DNA of 64,000 bases from Marinobacter sp. 1-4A (GCF_016597725.1 NZ_VCGY01000002.1:62001-126000), one strand, 5' to 3'. Positions 17,208 to 29,928 are shown, counted from the first letter of the stretch. Made by a program: numbers and translations. The notes: generated from the sequence alone by a model not told the origin.

Positions 17208-18093
17208 ACACCAGCGCAAACAGTGTCGATAACATCACGGTACCGGCCGTCTGCCGCGGAGACGTATCCAGCAAGGTTGCAATAACCACGGTATTGGCGG
17301 CAATGGGAGTGATGGAGATCAGGAATATGGCCTTGTGTACGGCTGGCTCATAAACGCCCAACACCTGTGAGTCCAGCCACCAGAATGCCGTTGCCAACAG
17401 CGGCCAGGCCACAAACTTCCCGAAAAACGCCAAGGCGGTAAACCGCATATTACCCGCCAAACCGCGAAAACTGCTGATGCTCATACCTATGATCATCATG
17501 CCCAAAATGCTGTAGGCGCCGCGCAGGTTATCAAACAGCGGCACAAACACCTCAGGAATACCGATACCTGAAAGGTTGAACGCTACGGCTGCCAAAAAGG
17601 CGTATACAGAGGGCAGCTTGGCAACGCGCAAAAGCGAGTCTTTAAGGTCGTGCCGCCCCCGTGCTGCAAGGTAGTAACCCACCGAACTTTCGTAGAGGGT
17701 GACACCCAACATGCACACGATATAAATCGCCAGCCCCTCCTCCCCAAACAACAGTAGAGCGACCGGCACACCGAAATAGCCCGTATTCCCCGACCCCACA
17801 CACAGGGGAGTCATGCTGGCACTGCCATCGGTTAACACCCGTCGTGCCAGTTTGAGATGGGCAACTGCAAGCAGCGTGGCAAATCCAAACACTAAAAATG
17901 GAAGGAAGATAACCTCTGGTGAAAGTGGCGCGGCCATAACACCGGAGAACACCACCGAGGGTGTAACGATGTAAAGCATGATGCCGGCAATGTGCTTACC
18001 GCTGGCCTCCAGATAGCGACCAGCCACCCAGCCCAGAGCTACCGTGACATAAAGCGGTATCAGCTTGATAAACAACGCCAAGGCTGCGGCCAT
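17176..18093 (-). CDS. AEC-family transporter (auxin efflux carrier-like)
   Basis: A 305-residue protein with about ten hydrophobic helices. It has two inverted halves typical of AEC permeases: IMLYIVTPSVVFSGVM near the N-terminus and FLISITPIAANTVVIATLL near the C-terminus. Members move organic acids or amino acids; the substrate is unknown. The start at ATG 18093 is preferred over 18108 because GGAG lies five bases upstream. It is divergent from the nor operon, with 187 bases between them that carry the nor promoter. Confidence 0.85.
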   Translation of the reverse strand: MAAALALFIKLIPLYVTVALGWVAGRYLEASGKHIAGIMLYIVTPSVVFSGVMAAPLSPEVIFLPFLVFGFATLLAVAHLKLARRVLTDGSASMTPLCVGSGNTGYFGVPVALLLFGEEGLAIYIVCMLGVTLYESSVGYYLAARGRHDLKDSLLRVAKLPSVYAFLAAVAFNLSGIGIPEVFVPLFDNLRGAYSILGMMIIGMSISSFRGLAGNMRFTALAFFGKFVAWPLLATAFWWLDSQVLGVYEPAVHKAIFLISITPIAANTVVIATLLDTSPRQTAGTVMLSTLFALVFIPVMISLAF

Positions 18094-18194
18094 TATTACT
18101 CCAGGCATTCGGGTTCATAGAAAAGGCTGCAAAGTCTACCACCTACCCCTGCAGAGGTAACTCCCCGGCGCAATAGTGAGATTTCCAACTTTGC

Positions 18195-18236
18195 TTGATA
18201 ATCGTCAACAGCATTGCGAATACATCTTTATATCCT
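18195..18236 (+). promoter_or_regulatory. Fnr/Anr/Dnr box and -10 of the nor operon
   Basis: TTGAT-AATC-GTCAA at 18195-18208 is a consensus Fnr-family box. TATCCT at 18231-18236 lies exactly where the -10 belongs for a box at -41.5. norC starts 45 bases downstream with an AAGGAG ribosome site. In related bacteria Dnr activates norCB through such a box. Confidence 0.88.
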
Positions 18237-18280
18237 AGTAGGGCAGTCAGGTATTTCACAACGACCAAGGAGAGAGACCA

Positions 18281-20156
<1,876 letters not shown>

Positions 20157-20175
20157 ATCAGCCTCCGTCTAACCC

Positions 20176-20204
20176 ACAGGGCCGGAACTTGTTTCCGGCC
20201 CTGT
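20176..20204 (+). other. Intercistronic hairpin after norB
   Basis: ACAGGGCCGGAA (20176-20187) pairs perfectly with TTCCGGCCCTGT (20193-20204) across a 5-base loop. No T-run follows, so attenuation or protection of the norCB 3' end is more likely than strong termination. Confidence 0.6.
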
Positions 20205-20222
20205 CTACCCTGGAACTGACCT

Positions 20223-21191
20223 GTGACCGTGCAGCAAGCAAACCCCAAGGACACACTCCAGAACAAGCGCCTGATCACTCGCGCTGCGTTTTTTGGGCTG
20301 TTCCTGCTGGCACCGGTTCTGAACATTTTTCGCTATGACTTAACGGAAGCCCGATTTGTCCTGCTTGGCTTTCCGCTTTCGTTCAATCTGAATCTCGACT
20401 GGGTGGTGCAAAGTTCTCCTGCGGACGTCGCCAGCCAGGTTCTACTGTGGTTTATCCTCCCCATTCTTGTTCTGGTTCCCCTTGTGCTTTGGGTTGCCTG
20501 GAAATGGGGCCGAATCTACTGCGGTTGGTTGTGCCCGCATTTTTCTGTGGTGGAAACCATCAACGGCTTGATGACCCGCATGACCGGCCGCCCGACACTC
20601 TGGGAAGCACTGAAAAAAGGCCGTCGTGGCAAGGTTATACATTGGGCTGGCCTAACACTGGTGTGCGGCCTGATTGGCTTCTCCTGGGCTTTGGCAATGC
20701 TTTCTTACCTGCTGCCACCCATTCCGCTCTATACAGACTTGGTTACTGGCAACCTAAGCTTCTACCCGGCAATTTTCCTGACGATAGCAACCTTGGTGTT
20801 TACTCTGGATTTCCTATTTGCTCGCCATCTCTTCTGCAAATACGGTTGTGCTTTTGGTGTGGTGCAGAGCATTGCCTGGATGACCCACGGCCGCGGCCAG
20901 TTAGTAACGTTTGACACCACTCGGGCGGCAGCCTGCCGGGACTGTACCAAAGCCTGCGATGAGGCCTGCCCCATGCGGCTACCCACCCGCAGTCACAAAC
21001 GCGCAAAATTCTCCTGCACTCAGTGCCTGCAATGCGTGAGCGCTTGCCGTGAGGTGCAAAAAAATAATCCGGAAGGCAGTCTGCTGCACTGGCAGCCAGG
21101 CGAGCCCAGCCGGCAAACAATTCTAATTCCTGTTCGCCAATTAACCACCGGCCCCCAGCGTGACAGCAAGCCTGTCAGCTCGCAGGCCTAA
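20223..21191 (+). CDS. Membrane-bound 4Fe-4S ferredoxin protein (CcoG/NapH-like) of the nor operon
   Basis: A 322-residue polyferredoxin-type membrane protein. After four or five helices come the Cys motifs YCGWLCPH and CKYGCAFG, the pattern of NapH/NosR/CcoG membrane electron carriers. Two ferredoxin-like clusters follow, CRDCTKACDEACPM and CTQCLQCVSACR. The start is GTG 20223 with GGAA upstream. It lies between norB and norD, where related denitrifiers carry a similar gene. A role in electron delivery to, or metal loading of, Nor is inferred. Confidence 0.85.
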   Translation: MTVQQANPKDTLQNKRLITRAAFFGLFLLAPVLNIFRYDLTEARFVLLGFPLSFNLNLDWVVQSSPADVASQVLLWFILPILVLVPLVLWVAWKWGRIYCGWLCPHFSVVETINGLMTRMTGRPTLWEALKKGRRGKVIHWAGLTLVCGLIGFSWALAMLSYLLPPIPLYTDLVTGNLSFYPAIFLTIATLVFTLDFLFARHLFCKYGCAFGVVQSIAWMTHGRGQLVTFDTTRAAACRDCTKACDEACPMRLPTRSHKRAKFSCTQCLQCVSACREVQKNNPEGSLLHWQPGEPSRQTILIPVRQLTTGPQRDSKPVSSQA

Positions 21192-21203
21192 AAGGAACTC
21201 GAA

Positions 21204-23027
21204 ATGGAAGAATGGGTCGGCTATAAATGGCATGAGTACATCACCCGCCAAGCTTTGGGCGAATTTCCAGAGCACGCCGTTTACCTAAAAGACGAAGCCC
21301 GCAGTTTGGGCATCGTGTTCCGCGCCTTCGGAGGCGACCCGGCGCTCAGCCTGGTGACCGCAGAACCTCGACATTTTCGCCTGCGCCGCAAATTTTTGCA
21401 CAAGCTCGCGGGAACACACCGTAAATTTGAACTGGCATGGCGGGACGACCAAAACCTGCGCCTGCCTGAAAAAGTTGCCCGTTTCCCATCGAAGCAGTTA
21501 AACCGGGATCTCTACATCTGGCTAGCTGCACTTGCGGCCACCCCGGCCCCGGCGGACAGTGATTGGTTTACCGGAAACCAAGCTCTGGTGCAGGATGTTC
21601 TCTCACGCTGGCCGGGACTGGAAAATGTTTACCAGCGTCTGGTCAAGCACGTTTTATACTGGCGCCCTGACCCAGACAGCCTGACCGACCCGGAGGCAAT
21701 CCGCGAACAGGCCATCTGCCAAGCTCTGATTCATCCCGGCAGCGTTCCTGCCCTGCCATCTGCCGACACAGACCCCTGGCCCGTCATCCTGTGGCTGTAC
21801 CCGGCTCTGGAGCAAGGAAAAGCCAGCGGGCAGGTAACCGGCGATGAGGACACCCAGTCAAGCCCGGGCGGCCTTACCAAAAAGAACAAGCGCAAGCAGG
21901 CAGAACGAGTAGAAGCCTTTGACCGCGACCAGGGCCTGATGATTTTCCGGCTGGAAAGCCTGTTTTCCTGGACTGAGTTTATTCCTGTTGACCGGGCGGG
22001 CGACGATACCGACGAAGAAGATGCCGAAGCCGTTGCCAATGATATGGACATGATTTCCGTATCCAACGACCGTAAAGAAGCCTCATCGGCGATCAAGTTT
22101 GATCTGGATTTACCTTCGGAGGAACACGACGACCTGCACCTAGGCCCTGGCATTCATTTGCCGGAGTGGGACTGGCGAAGCCAAAGTTATCGTGAAGCCT
22201 TCTGTTGCCTCCAGCCCTTGTTAGCCAAGGACGCGGTACCGGCGGAGCTTCCCGAAGCTTTGCGTCGACCCGCAAAGCGTCTACAGCGCCAGTTCAGTGC
22301 CCTGAAGCCTCTCAAGCAATGGCAAAAGCGGCAAGTAGACGGTGATGAACTGGATCTGGACGCTTGTCTCGAACGGGAAGTACAACACCGGCGCGGTCAG
22401 GGCATTATCGATCAAAAGCTGTTCCGCCGCTGCCAACAAAGCCAGCGTGATCTTGCCTGTCTGGTACTGGCAGACATATCGCTATCGACTGAAACTTACA
22501 TTAACAACCAGCAGCGCGTTATCGACGTTGCCCGTGACGGCCTGCAACTGCTCAGTGAAGCCTTACAGGCAAGTCGCGACCCCTTTGCGCTGTTCGCGTT
22601 TTCATCCCGGCGCCGCGACCACGTGCGATTCCATCATCTGAAAAGCTTCGACGAGCCCTATACCAGCACCATTCGGGGCCGGATACAGGCACTAGAACCG
22701 GGCTTCTACACCCGCATGGGCGCCGCCATTCGCCAAGCAACCAAACTGCTGGAGACGCGCCATGAGCATCAGAAAATTCTGTTGCTGCTGACCGATGGCA
22801 AGCCTAACGATCTGGACATCTACGAAGGGCGGTACGGCGTGGAAGATACACGCATGGCGGTGCAGGAAGCGCAAAAGGCAGGGCTAACCCCCTTCTGCGT
22901 CACCATTGATGACGAGGCTAGCGAATACCTGCCCTATGTATTCGGCAGCAGTAACTTCGTGGTTATTCGCGACCCGGCACAGTTGCCGTTGCAGCTTCCT
23001 AAACTCTATCTGAACCTGACGCACTGA
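21204..23027 (+). CDS. norD: NorD, von Willebrand A-domain protein for NO reductase activation
   Basis: A 607-residue soluble protein. The C-terminal third is a vWA domain with an MIDAS motif ADISLSTETY near residue 424 and LLTDGKPND further on. The N-terminal two-thirds is the NorD/CbbO-type helical region with an acidic insertion (about 268-285). NorD works with the MoxR-type ATPase NorQ to insert iron into NorB. Here norQ is 4 kb away on the other strand. AAGGAACT precedes the ATG, 12 bases after the previous gene. Confidence 0.95.
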   Translation: MEEWVGYKWHEYITRQALGEFPEHAVYLKDEARSLGIVFRAFGGDPALSLVTAEPRHFRLRRKFLHKLAGTHRKFELAWRDDQNLRLPEKVARFPSKQLNRDLYIWLAALAATPAPADSDWFTGNQALVQDVLSRWPGLENVYQRLVKHVLYWRPDPDSLTDPEAIREQAICQALIHPGSVPALPSADTDPWPVILWLYPALEQGKASGQVTGDEDTQSSPGGLTKKNKRKQAERVEAFDRDQGLMIFRLESLFSWTEFIPVDRAGDDTDEEDAEAVANDMDMISVSNDRKEASSAIKFDLDLPSEEHDDLHLGPGIHLPEWDWRSQSYREAFCCLQPLLAKDAVPAELPEALRRPAKRLQRQFSALKPLKQWQKRQVDGDELDLDACLEREVQHRRGQGIIDQKLFRRCQQSQRDLACLVLADISLSTETYINNQQRVIDVARDGLQLLSEALQASRDPFALFAFSSRRRDHVRFHHLKSFDEPYTSTIRGRIQALEPGFYTRMGAAIRQATKLLETRHEHQKILLLLTDGKPNDLDIYEGRYGVEDTRMAVQEAQKAGLTPFCVTIDDEASEYLPYVFGSSNFVVIRDPAQLPLQLPKLYLNLTH

Positions 23028-23034
23028 TAGCGAT

Positions 23035-23628
23035 ATGGATGATATGACGAACCAGAAACTTTCTTCGGACCCAGATACTCGCCAGCTTCCCGGCGACATC
23101 GCCGTGTGGATCTTCATTTTCGCCGAACTGGCGGTATTCGGCATCATGTTCATCGGTTTTGCGGTTGCACGTAGCATGGACCCGGCGACGTTTCACGCTG
23201 GCCGCGAAGTTCTGCATCCTCTAGTTGGGCTGCTGAATACCGCTGCGCTGATTACCGCCAGCTATTTCGTCGCAACCGCTGTTCATCAACTTCGCCACAG
23301 GCGATCTGGAACTCAATGGCGGCTTTGGCTTGCTGTTGCGGTTTCCTGCATTTACACCGTTGGCAAAATGTACGAGTACGTGAACCTTTACAGTCAGGGC
23401 TACAATCTGGGTACAGATACTTTCTTCATGTTTTACTTTTTTCTGACGTTTTTTCACTTCATGCACGTGATTCTTGGGCAGGTCATTTTGATCGTTCTGG
23501 CGGTAAAAGTTGGCAATGGTGACTACGACGGCTCGGATATGAATGGCATGGAATCCGGTGCTTCATACTGGCACATGGTGGATTTGGTGTGGCTGGTGTT
23601 GTTTCCGATGATTTACGTGCTGGCCTAG
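23035..23628 (+). CDS. norE: NorE, cytochrome c oxidase subunit III-like protein
   Basis: A 197-residue membrane protein with five helices, matching the COX3/NorE family (LPGDIAVWIFIFAELAVFGIMF and FFHFMHVILGQVILIV). It supports NO reductase activity without being essential in studied bacteria. The start may be 23035 or the in-frame ATG 23044. It follows norD by seven bases and precedes norF by twelve. Confidence 0.93.
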   Translation: MDDMTNQKLSSDPDTRQLPGDIAVWIFIFAELAVFGIMFIGFAVARSMDPATFHAGREVLHPLVGLLNTAALITASYFVATAVHQLRHRRSGTQWRLWLAVAVSCIYTVGKMYEYVNLYSQGYNLGTDTFFMFYFFLTFFHFMHVILGQVILIVLAVKVGNGDYDGSDMNGMESGASYWHMVDLVWLVLFPMIYVLA

Positions 23629-23640
23629 GGAGGGCTTGGA

Positions 23641-23880
23641 ATGCTGACAGTCTATTTTGCACTGATGATTTGCACGGCCCTGCCGGTGATCGCTCTAAAG
23701 GCTGGGATAGGCCCGGAGTTTCTGGCGTGGCTGGTGTTCGGAATGGTCATCGTGAAGGCGTTGCTGTTGGTCGATCACTTCATGGAAATGAAACACGCAC
23801 CGCGCGCCTGGAGGTTGGCGGCCCAGTTATGGGCCCCTGTGGTGATCGTTACTGTTGCAGGGTTTCATATAATCACATGA
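23641..23880 (+). CDS. norF: NorF, cytochrome c oxidase subunit IV-like small protein
   Basis: A 79-residue protein with three hydrophobic segments and the motif LLLVDHFMEMKHAPRAWR, typical of the COX4/NorF small-subunit family. A GGGAGG ribosome site precedes ATG 23641. It is the last gene of the norCB-ferredoxin-norDEF operon. It probably acts with NorE in assembly or stability of NO reductase. Confidence 0.92.
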   Translation: MLTVYFALMICTALPVIALKAGIGPEFLAWLVFGMVIVKALLLVDHFMEMKHAPRAWRLAAQLWAPVVIVTVAGFHIIT

Positions 23881-23935
23881 CGAACAATAAGACAGCATCA
23901 CAACTTTTAGCGATGCGCTTCAACTAATTATAAAG

Positions 23936-23961
23936 GCCGACCCTTGATCACATGGGCCGGC
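23936..23961. terminator. Imperfect hairpin between norF and the nucleotidase gene
   Basis: GCCGACCC (23936-23943 region) pairs with GGGCCGGC (23954-23961) with one A-C mismatch. It lies between two convergent genes and may terminate both. No clear T-run. Confidence 0.3.
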
Positions 23962-23988
23962 GATTAGACGTCATACTATAGTTATGTG

Positions 23989-25818
23989 TTAGTTGGCAGG
24001 AGCATTGTAAGACTTGGTTGAGTAATCTCCCAGAACCGGCTTACTGATGGCATTTTGCTCAACGACATAGTCCACGAAGGACTGGGCGTAATCCAGAAAA
24101 GTGTCGACCGAGCGACCTTCACCCGTGACCGTCCCGAATGTAACGTACCCATCCCGACCGGCTCCGGTGAAGCTGTTGGTGACCACGTTCAGGCTCTCAG
24201 CATCAGTCAATGCGCGCCATTGGGTCTCATCCCGACCCTTGACTTCAATATTGTACAACTGGTCGCCTTCACTGCGCGTCATGTCCACATCCCATCGAAG
24301 GCCTGCTGCGTAGGGATAGGCGCCGGTGGAGCCGTCCGGGGCATGGGCGAACATAACCGCTTCGTTCAGTACTTGGCGGATTTCCGCGCCTGTCATAGTC
24401 AGATCTACAAGTGTGTTGGCAAAGGGCAACAACGTGTAAGCATCACCAATGGTGACGTCTCCGGCCTCTATGTCTGTGCGCACTCCACCGGCGTTCTGGA
24501 TCGATACGTCGGCATTCTTACTCAGGAACAGAAAGGCCTGAGCAACAATATTGGCGATGTCACCGCCGTGCTCTTCTGTGCTTCCGTCGCAGCTTGGAAG
24601 GCTGCTTCGACCCTGACCGGGGATACGTTCGAGGCAGAGATCCTCCGTTGCGGTACCTACAACGTTATTTCGGAAAGTATCCAGTTGCTGAGTATAGTTG
24701 GCCAAGGCATTGGCCACAGTGGCATCCTCAGTCACAATGCTCAATTGCGGAGCGTCGTCAACGGCATTCATGATCGCCTGAAGTTCTGCCCCAGTGGGAG
24801 TATATTCGGTGCCTTCACCATCCTCACGAAAGATTTCATCCCCTAGCAGAAGATGCGGAACACCCGAGCAGGATTCCACAATACCCTCAGCGTTCCACTG
24901 GATGTTAAGTTCACCAACGACTTGAGAATACTGCCATGCTTGCGCTACACACACTTTATCGCCGTCTGCATTAGTGCGTTCGGTTGGGAAAGGACCTGCA
25001 GATGTAAGGCCGAAACTGGAAAAATCACCCAAAAGGGTGTGAGAGTCACCTCCAATTATGACGTCCACACCAGACAAGGTCTCTGCCAGCGCCAGATCAT
25101 TCTCGTATTGGTAGTGGGTCAGCAGAATGATCTTGTTAACGCCGTTCGCTTCCAGTTCATTAATTGCCGATTGGGCAGTTTCGGTTTCGTTCAGGAACTG
25201 GGTGGTCGCCAGAGGGCTGGAGCTGTTCCGGGTTTTGTTGCCTATATCGATGCCGATAATGCCCACTTTTTGACCAGCGACTTCCTTCACGACATAAGGC
25301 TTGATGTAATCATCAACGGCAGTCGGTGCCAGAGGGGTACCTACTTCCGGGATAACATTGGCGGCCAATACGGATGTCTGGCAACTTCCATCTGCAAGGA
25401 AATCAAGGAACTTTTTCAGTCCTTCATCGCCCCGGTCGAACTCGTGGTTGCCCAGAGCGAACGCGTCAAAACAGACCAAGTTCATCAACTCGGCATCCGC
25501 TTCACCCTCATAGGCGGTGAAGTAAAGGGTGCCTGTAATAGCGTCACCCGCGTGCAGCTTGAGCACGTTATCCAATGCCAACTCGCGTTCGGCAATTTTG
25601 GCGGCAACACGAGGAAAACCGCCAGCGGAAAATTCAGTGTCCTGCCCGCCAATAGTCAGCGACTGCGAGTCGCCCTCTAGATGAGAGTGGTGATCATTGA
25701 TGTGAAGGACGTTCAGGCTCAAAGGCGCAGCCGAGATGTTGCTGTTATCGTCGCTATCGCTGTTGCAGCCGACCAAGGCGATGAGAGGAAGTGTTATCCA
25801 GACAGACTTACGAATCAT
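23989..25818 (-). CDS. Lipoprotein 5'-nucleotidase / metallophosphatase (UshA/NadN-like)
   Basis: A 609-residue exported enzyme with a lipobox LVGC (lipidated Cys18) followed by an Asp/Ser-rich linker. The calcineurin-like metal site is seen in VLHINDHHSHLEGD, FALGNHEFDRGD, LLTHYQYENDL and IIGGDSHTLLG. The C-terminal nucleotide-binding domain ends with SFTGAGRDGY. It should hydrolyse extracytoplasmic nucleotides or NAD. GGAG lies eight bases before ATG 25818. It faces norF and seems unrelated to denitrification; the 213 bases upstream hold no clear box. Confidence 0.92.
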   Translation of the reverse strand: MIRKSVWITLPLIALVGCNSDSDDNSNISAAPLSLNVLHINDHHSHLEGDSQSLTIGGQDTEFSAGGFPRVAAKIAERELALDNVLKLHAGDAITGTLYFTAYEGEADAELMNLVCFDAFALGNHEFDRGDEGLKKFLDFLADGSCQTSVLAANVIPEVGTPLAPTAVDDYIKPYVVKEVAGQKVGIIGIDIGNKTRNSSSPLATTQFLNETETAQSAINELEANGVNKIILLTHYQYENDLALAETLSGVDVIIGGDSHTLLGDFSSFGLTSAGPFPTERTNADGDKVCVAQAWQYSQVVGELNIQWNAEGIVESCSGVPHLLLGDEIFREDGEGTEYTPTGAELQAIMNAVDDAPQLSIVTEDATVANALANYTQQLDTFRNNVVGTATEDLCLERIPGQGRSSLPSCDGSTEEHGGDIANIVAQAFLFLSKNADVSIQNAGGVRTDIEAGDVTIGDAYTLLPFANTLVDLTMTGAEIRQVLNEAVMFAHAPDGSTGAYPYAAGLRWDVDMTRSEGDQLYNIEVKGRDETQWRALTDAESLNVVTNSFTGAGRDGYVTFGTVTGEGRSVDTFLDYAQSFVDYVVEQNAISKPVLGDYSTKSYNAPAN

Positions 25819-26031
25819 TTACTGACTCCAGATTATTTATGAATAATCTGATACTCCCCTCATTTGAAGTCAGTAAGGTGATGCTTTTGTTGCAAGAAAA
25901 TTAACACCTGCCGAACCCCACCTCGACATTCCGGTCCATTAAAAGCGGAAAAAGGTCCATTTTTTGGTCACAGCAGCAAGGAACCTAGGCTCGATAATAC
26001 AAGCCCAGACGCAGCCCCCCCTCAAAACAGA

Positions 26032-26406
26032 CTAAAGCCACTTAGCCGGAAACAAAGGTGGCTTATCAGACATAGCCTGAGCAAGTGAGATCATTCCCCA
26101 CAACACAAACCCTGTGTGTAATGCGATTGCCCAAACCAGCGCGAACGTACCGAAGTGGCCAACATCGCCGAAAAACATCCAGCTAAGGAGAACACCTGAA
26201 CTGATCAACACAAAGCCAAGCAATGACATGAACAGAGCCGCACGGGTATGCGCCCTGCGAAGTTCATTCGTTCCTGAGCTGTTAATAAACAGCCAGAGCA
26301 AAACCAGAAAACCGATAACCGGCGTTGCCAGCAAATTCAGCAAATACCAAACAACGGGAACAATCGCTCCGCTAGCGGGTTTCTTCCGGGCGCCCGAATA
26401 CTGCAT
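26032..26406 (-). CDS. Small membrane protein downstream of norQ, unknown function
   Basis: A 124-residue protein with about four hydrophobic helices (20-42, 57-80, 84-112). The basic start MQYSGARKKPASG suggests a cytoplasmic N-terminus. A GGAGGTGGTAT ribosome site within the end of norQ sets the start, so the two genes overlap by 35 bases and are probably coupled. The family is not recognised. Its fixed place after norQ suggests a part in NO or nitrite reductase biogenesis, by context only. Confidence 0.75.
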   Translation of the reverse strand: MQYSGARKKPASGAIVPVVWYLLNLLATPVIGFLVLLWLFINSSGTNELRRAHTRAALFMSLLGFVLISSGVLLSWMFFGDVGHFGTFALVWAIALHTGFVLWGMISLAQAMSDKPPLFPAKWL

Positions 26407-27160
26407 ATACCACCTCCATTAATGAAATAACTGTTGCTTCGTCATCTGACAATGGCTCAATCATGCCCGCGCGGCAGGCTATCTCTGCAGGCAAGCCAGC
26501 GCGGATCAATAGAGCCGTGTGTATTAGCAGCCGGGTTGACGCGGCCTCTTCAAGGTCGTGATCTTTAAGATTGCGCAGCGCTGTCGCGAGGTTCACAAGC
26601 TGTTTGGCAAGATCGCGGTCGCATCCGGACTCTTCCGCTACGATGGTTTGCTCTGCCTCTTCGGCGGGGTAATCAAACCGCAAGGATACAAATCTCTGGC
26701 GCGTGCTGGGCTTCATGCCCTTGAGTAGGCTCTGATAACCCGGGTTGTAGGAAACCACCAACATAAAGCCGGGTGCTGCGGTGAGCAGTTCTCCTGTTCG
26801 CTCTATGGGCAATTCCCGGCGGTCGTCCGCCAGCGGGTGTAGCACTACCGTTGTGTCTTTACGGGCTTCAACCACTTCATCCAAGTAGCAAATACCGCCT
26901 TCACGAACCGCGCGGGTCAATGGGCCATCCTGCCAATAGGTGCCTTCCGGGCCGATGAGGTGCCGCCCAACAAGATCGGCGGCGGTCAGGTCGTCGTGGC
27001 AGGCTACGGTATAAACCGGCCGGTTCAGTTTCTCAGCCATGTAACGGACAAAGCGGGTTTTACCGCAGCCTGTCGGCCCTTTAATTAGAACCGGCAGGCC
27101 GTTATCGGCTGCGGCTTGGAACAGTTCTATTTCATTACCAACTGGCTGGTAAAACGTCAT
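26372..27160 (-). CDS. norQ: NorQ/NirQ, MoxR-type AAA+ ATPase
   Basis: A 262-residue ATPase with Walker A GPTGCGKT (28-35), Walker B ICYLDEV, the sensor-like VVSYNPGYQ and the arginine motif STRQRF. It is almost identical in layout to NirQ/NorQ of denitrifiers. With NorD it energises non-haem iron insertion into NorB. It is the second gene of a PhnD-like gene-norQ-membrane protein operon that diverges from nirS, and starts 16 bases after the PhnD-like stop. Confidence 0.94.
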   Translation of the reverse strand: MTFYQPVGNEIELFQAAADNGLPVLIKGPTGCGKTRFVRYMAEKLNRPVYTVACHDDLTAADLVGRHLIGPEGTYWQDGPLTRAVREGGICYLDEVVEARKDTTVVLHPLADDRRELPIERTGELLTAAPGFMLVVSYNPGYQSLLKGMKPSTRQRFVSLRFDYPAEEAEQTIVAEESGCDRDLAKQLVNLATALRNLKDHDLEEAASTRLLIHTALLIRAGLPAEIACRAGMIEPLSDDEATVISLMEVVYAVFGRPEETR

Positions 27161-27176
27161 GTATCACAACCCTCTG

Positions 27177-27932
27177 TTACTGACTGTCGGTTCTGGCAAA
27201 GCCGTGAACCCATTCAGGAAAAACTGCAAACGCCTGTTTGTCATCCGTTCTGCTCAGGTGACTAAGAGCTTCTTCGCAGGCCAGCGCCTGTTCACTCCAA
27301 CCGTCGCCTCGGTACCAGCCGATTGTTTTTACCGTCGGCCCAGTCCAGGTGATCACCAAATCACGGCTTGCAAGAAATTGCCCGGCAAACCCCGCCTCTG
27401 AAACCGCAGCATGGGTGTTGTTATGCAACAAGAGAGCCAGCGCCGAGCTGTAATCTCCAGATTCGTAGATTCTCCCAGCCGCAGGATGTATTCCGGAAGC
27501 CCCTAGCGCAGCGATAGGCAGTGCTGAAGCCAGAGGATCTTTACCCGCAACTGTGGCCAGATCTCGATCATTTAGCTCGGAGATAGAGCGGACGCCTGCG
27601 GTTCTACGGGTTACCCATACAGCGCTAGGCAAGTCACCATCACGGTTTATTGCACTGAGCACCGCAACTTTCTGCTCATTTGGCGCTGAAAAACGGAACA
27701 TCAATGCCACCGCCCGTGGTTCGCTGGTAAAACCTATGTCCGCCAAACACCCTTGCCTTGCGAGCTGCTGGGTAAGGCGATAGCGCGCAACGTCTGTTAT
27801 GTGGGTTACCGAATCAATGGCCAATACAACCGGGCTCAGTTCTTCGGCTGCTATCGCTACAGGCATCAAGAACAAGGCTGTTGAAAAAAGTGCGGCCGGA
27901 GTCTGCGGTATCCAGCTCTGCAATCGGCTCAA
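27177..27932 (-). CDS. PhnD-like periplasmic binding protein linked to norQ
   Basis: A 251-residue protein with a signal peptide (cleavage near AIAAEE, about residue 29). It has a PhnD/SsuA-type binding fold: VWVTRRTAGVRSISELNDRDLATV, then GRIYESGDYSSALALLLHNNTHAAVSEAGFAGQF. Two Cys residues (GCLADIG and LACEEAL) could form a disulphide. There is no ABC permease or ATPase nearby, so it may sense or deliver a ligand rather than feed an importer. The likely start is TTG 27932, with no strong ribosome site. It leads the operon containing norQ and diverges from nirS. Confidence 0.78.
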   Translation of the reverse strand: MSRLQSWIPQTPAALFSTALFLMPVAIAAEELSPVVLAIDSVTHITDVARYRLTQQLARQGCLADIGFTSEPRAVALMFRFSAPNEQKVAVLSAINRDGDLPSAVWVTRRTAGVRSISELNDRDLATVAGKDPLASALPIAALGASGIHPAAGRIYESGDYSSALALLLHNNTHAAVSEAGFAGQFLASRDLVITWTGPTVKTIGWYRGDGWSEQALACEEALSHLSRTDDKQAFAVFPEWVHGFARTDSQ

Positions 27933-28008
27933 AGTACAAATAAGGTTCTTTCTCTCTTGGCTCTGCAGCGGGTATTAAGCATAGTGATGTCACCCTTTAA
28001 ACGCATCT

Positions 28009-28022
28009 TTGATATTGGTTAA
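28009..28022. promoter_or_regulatory. Candidate Fnr/Dnr box between the PhnD-like gene and nirS
   Basis: TTGAT-ATTG-GTTAA differs from TTGAT-N4-GTCAA at one base. It lies 77 bases before the PhnD-like start and 146 before nirS. A TATGCT on the minus strand (27978-27983) is within three bases of the class II -10 position, so the norQ operon is the more likely target. A second, degenerate site may lie near 28100-28113, upstream of nirS. Confidence 0.5.
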
Positions 28023-28149
28023 AAACACTCCTTTCCACAACAACTCTTTGGTTATACCCATGGGTGGGTACCCACTGGCAAAAAGACATATATCTGACTT
28101 TAATCAATGTTCATCAGGTCAAAGAAGAGAAACCTAACGATACTCTTAA

Positions 28150-29892
<1,743 letters not shown>

Positions 29893-29928
29893 AAAGCGTT
29901 AAGCAGGCGCAAACCTGCTAGTTGTCGT

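Noticed and set aside
24055..25680. Two long plus-strand open frames (263 and 275 codons) opposite the 5'-nucleotidase gene
   Set aside because: The minus-strand frame has a lipobox and all metallophosphatase motifs. The opposite frames have no recognisable domain or ribosome sites, so they are shadows of a GC-biased gene.
28099..28116. Possible Fnr box just upstream of nirS (TTAAT-CAAT-GTTCA region)
   Set aside because: It matches the dyad at only seven of ten positions and does not set a clear -10 at class II distance, so it is mentioned only as a weak candidate.
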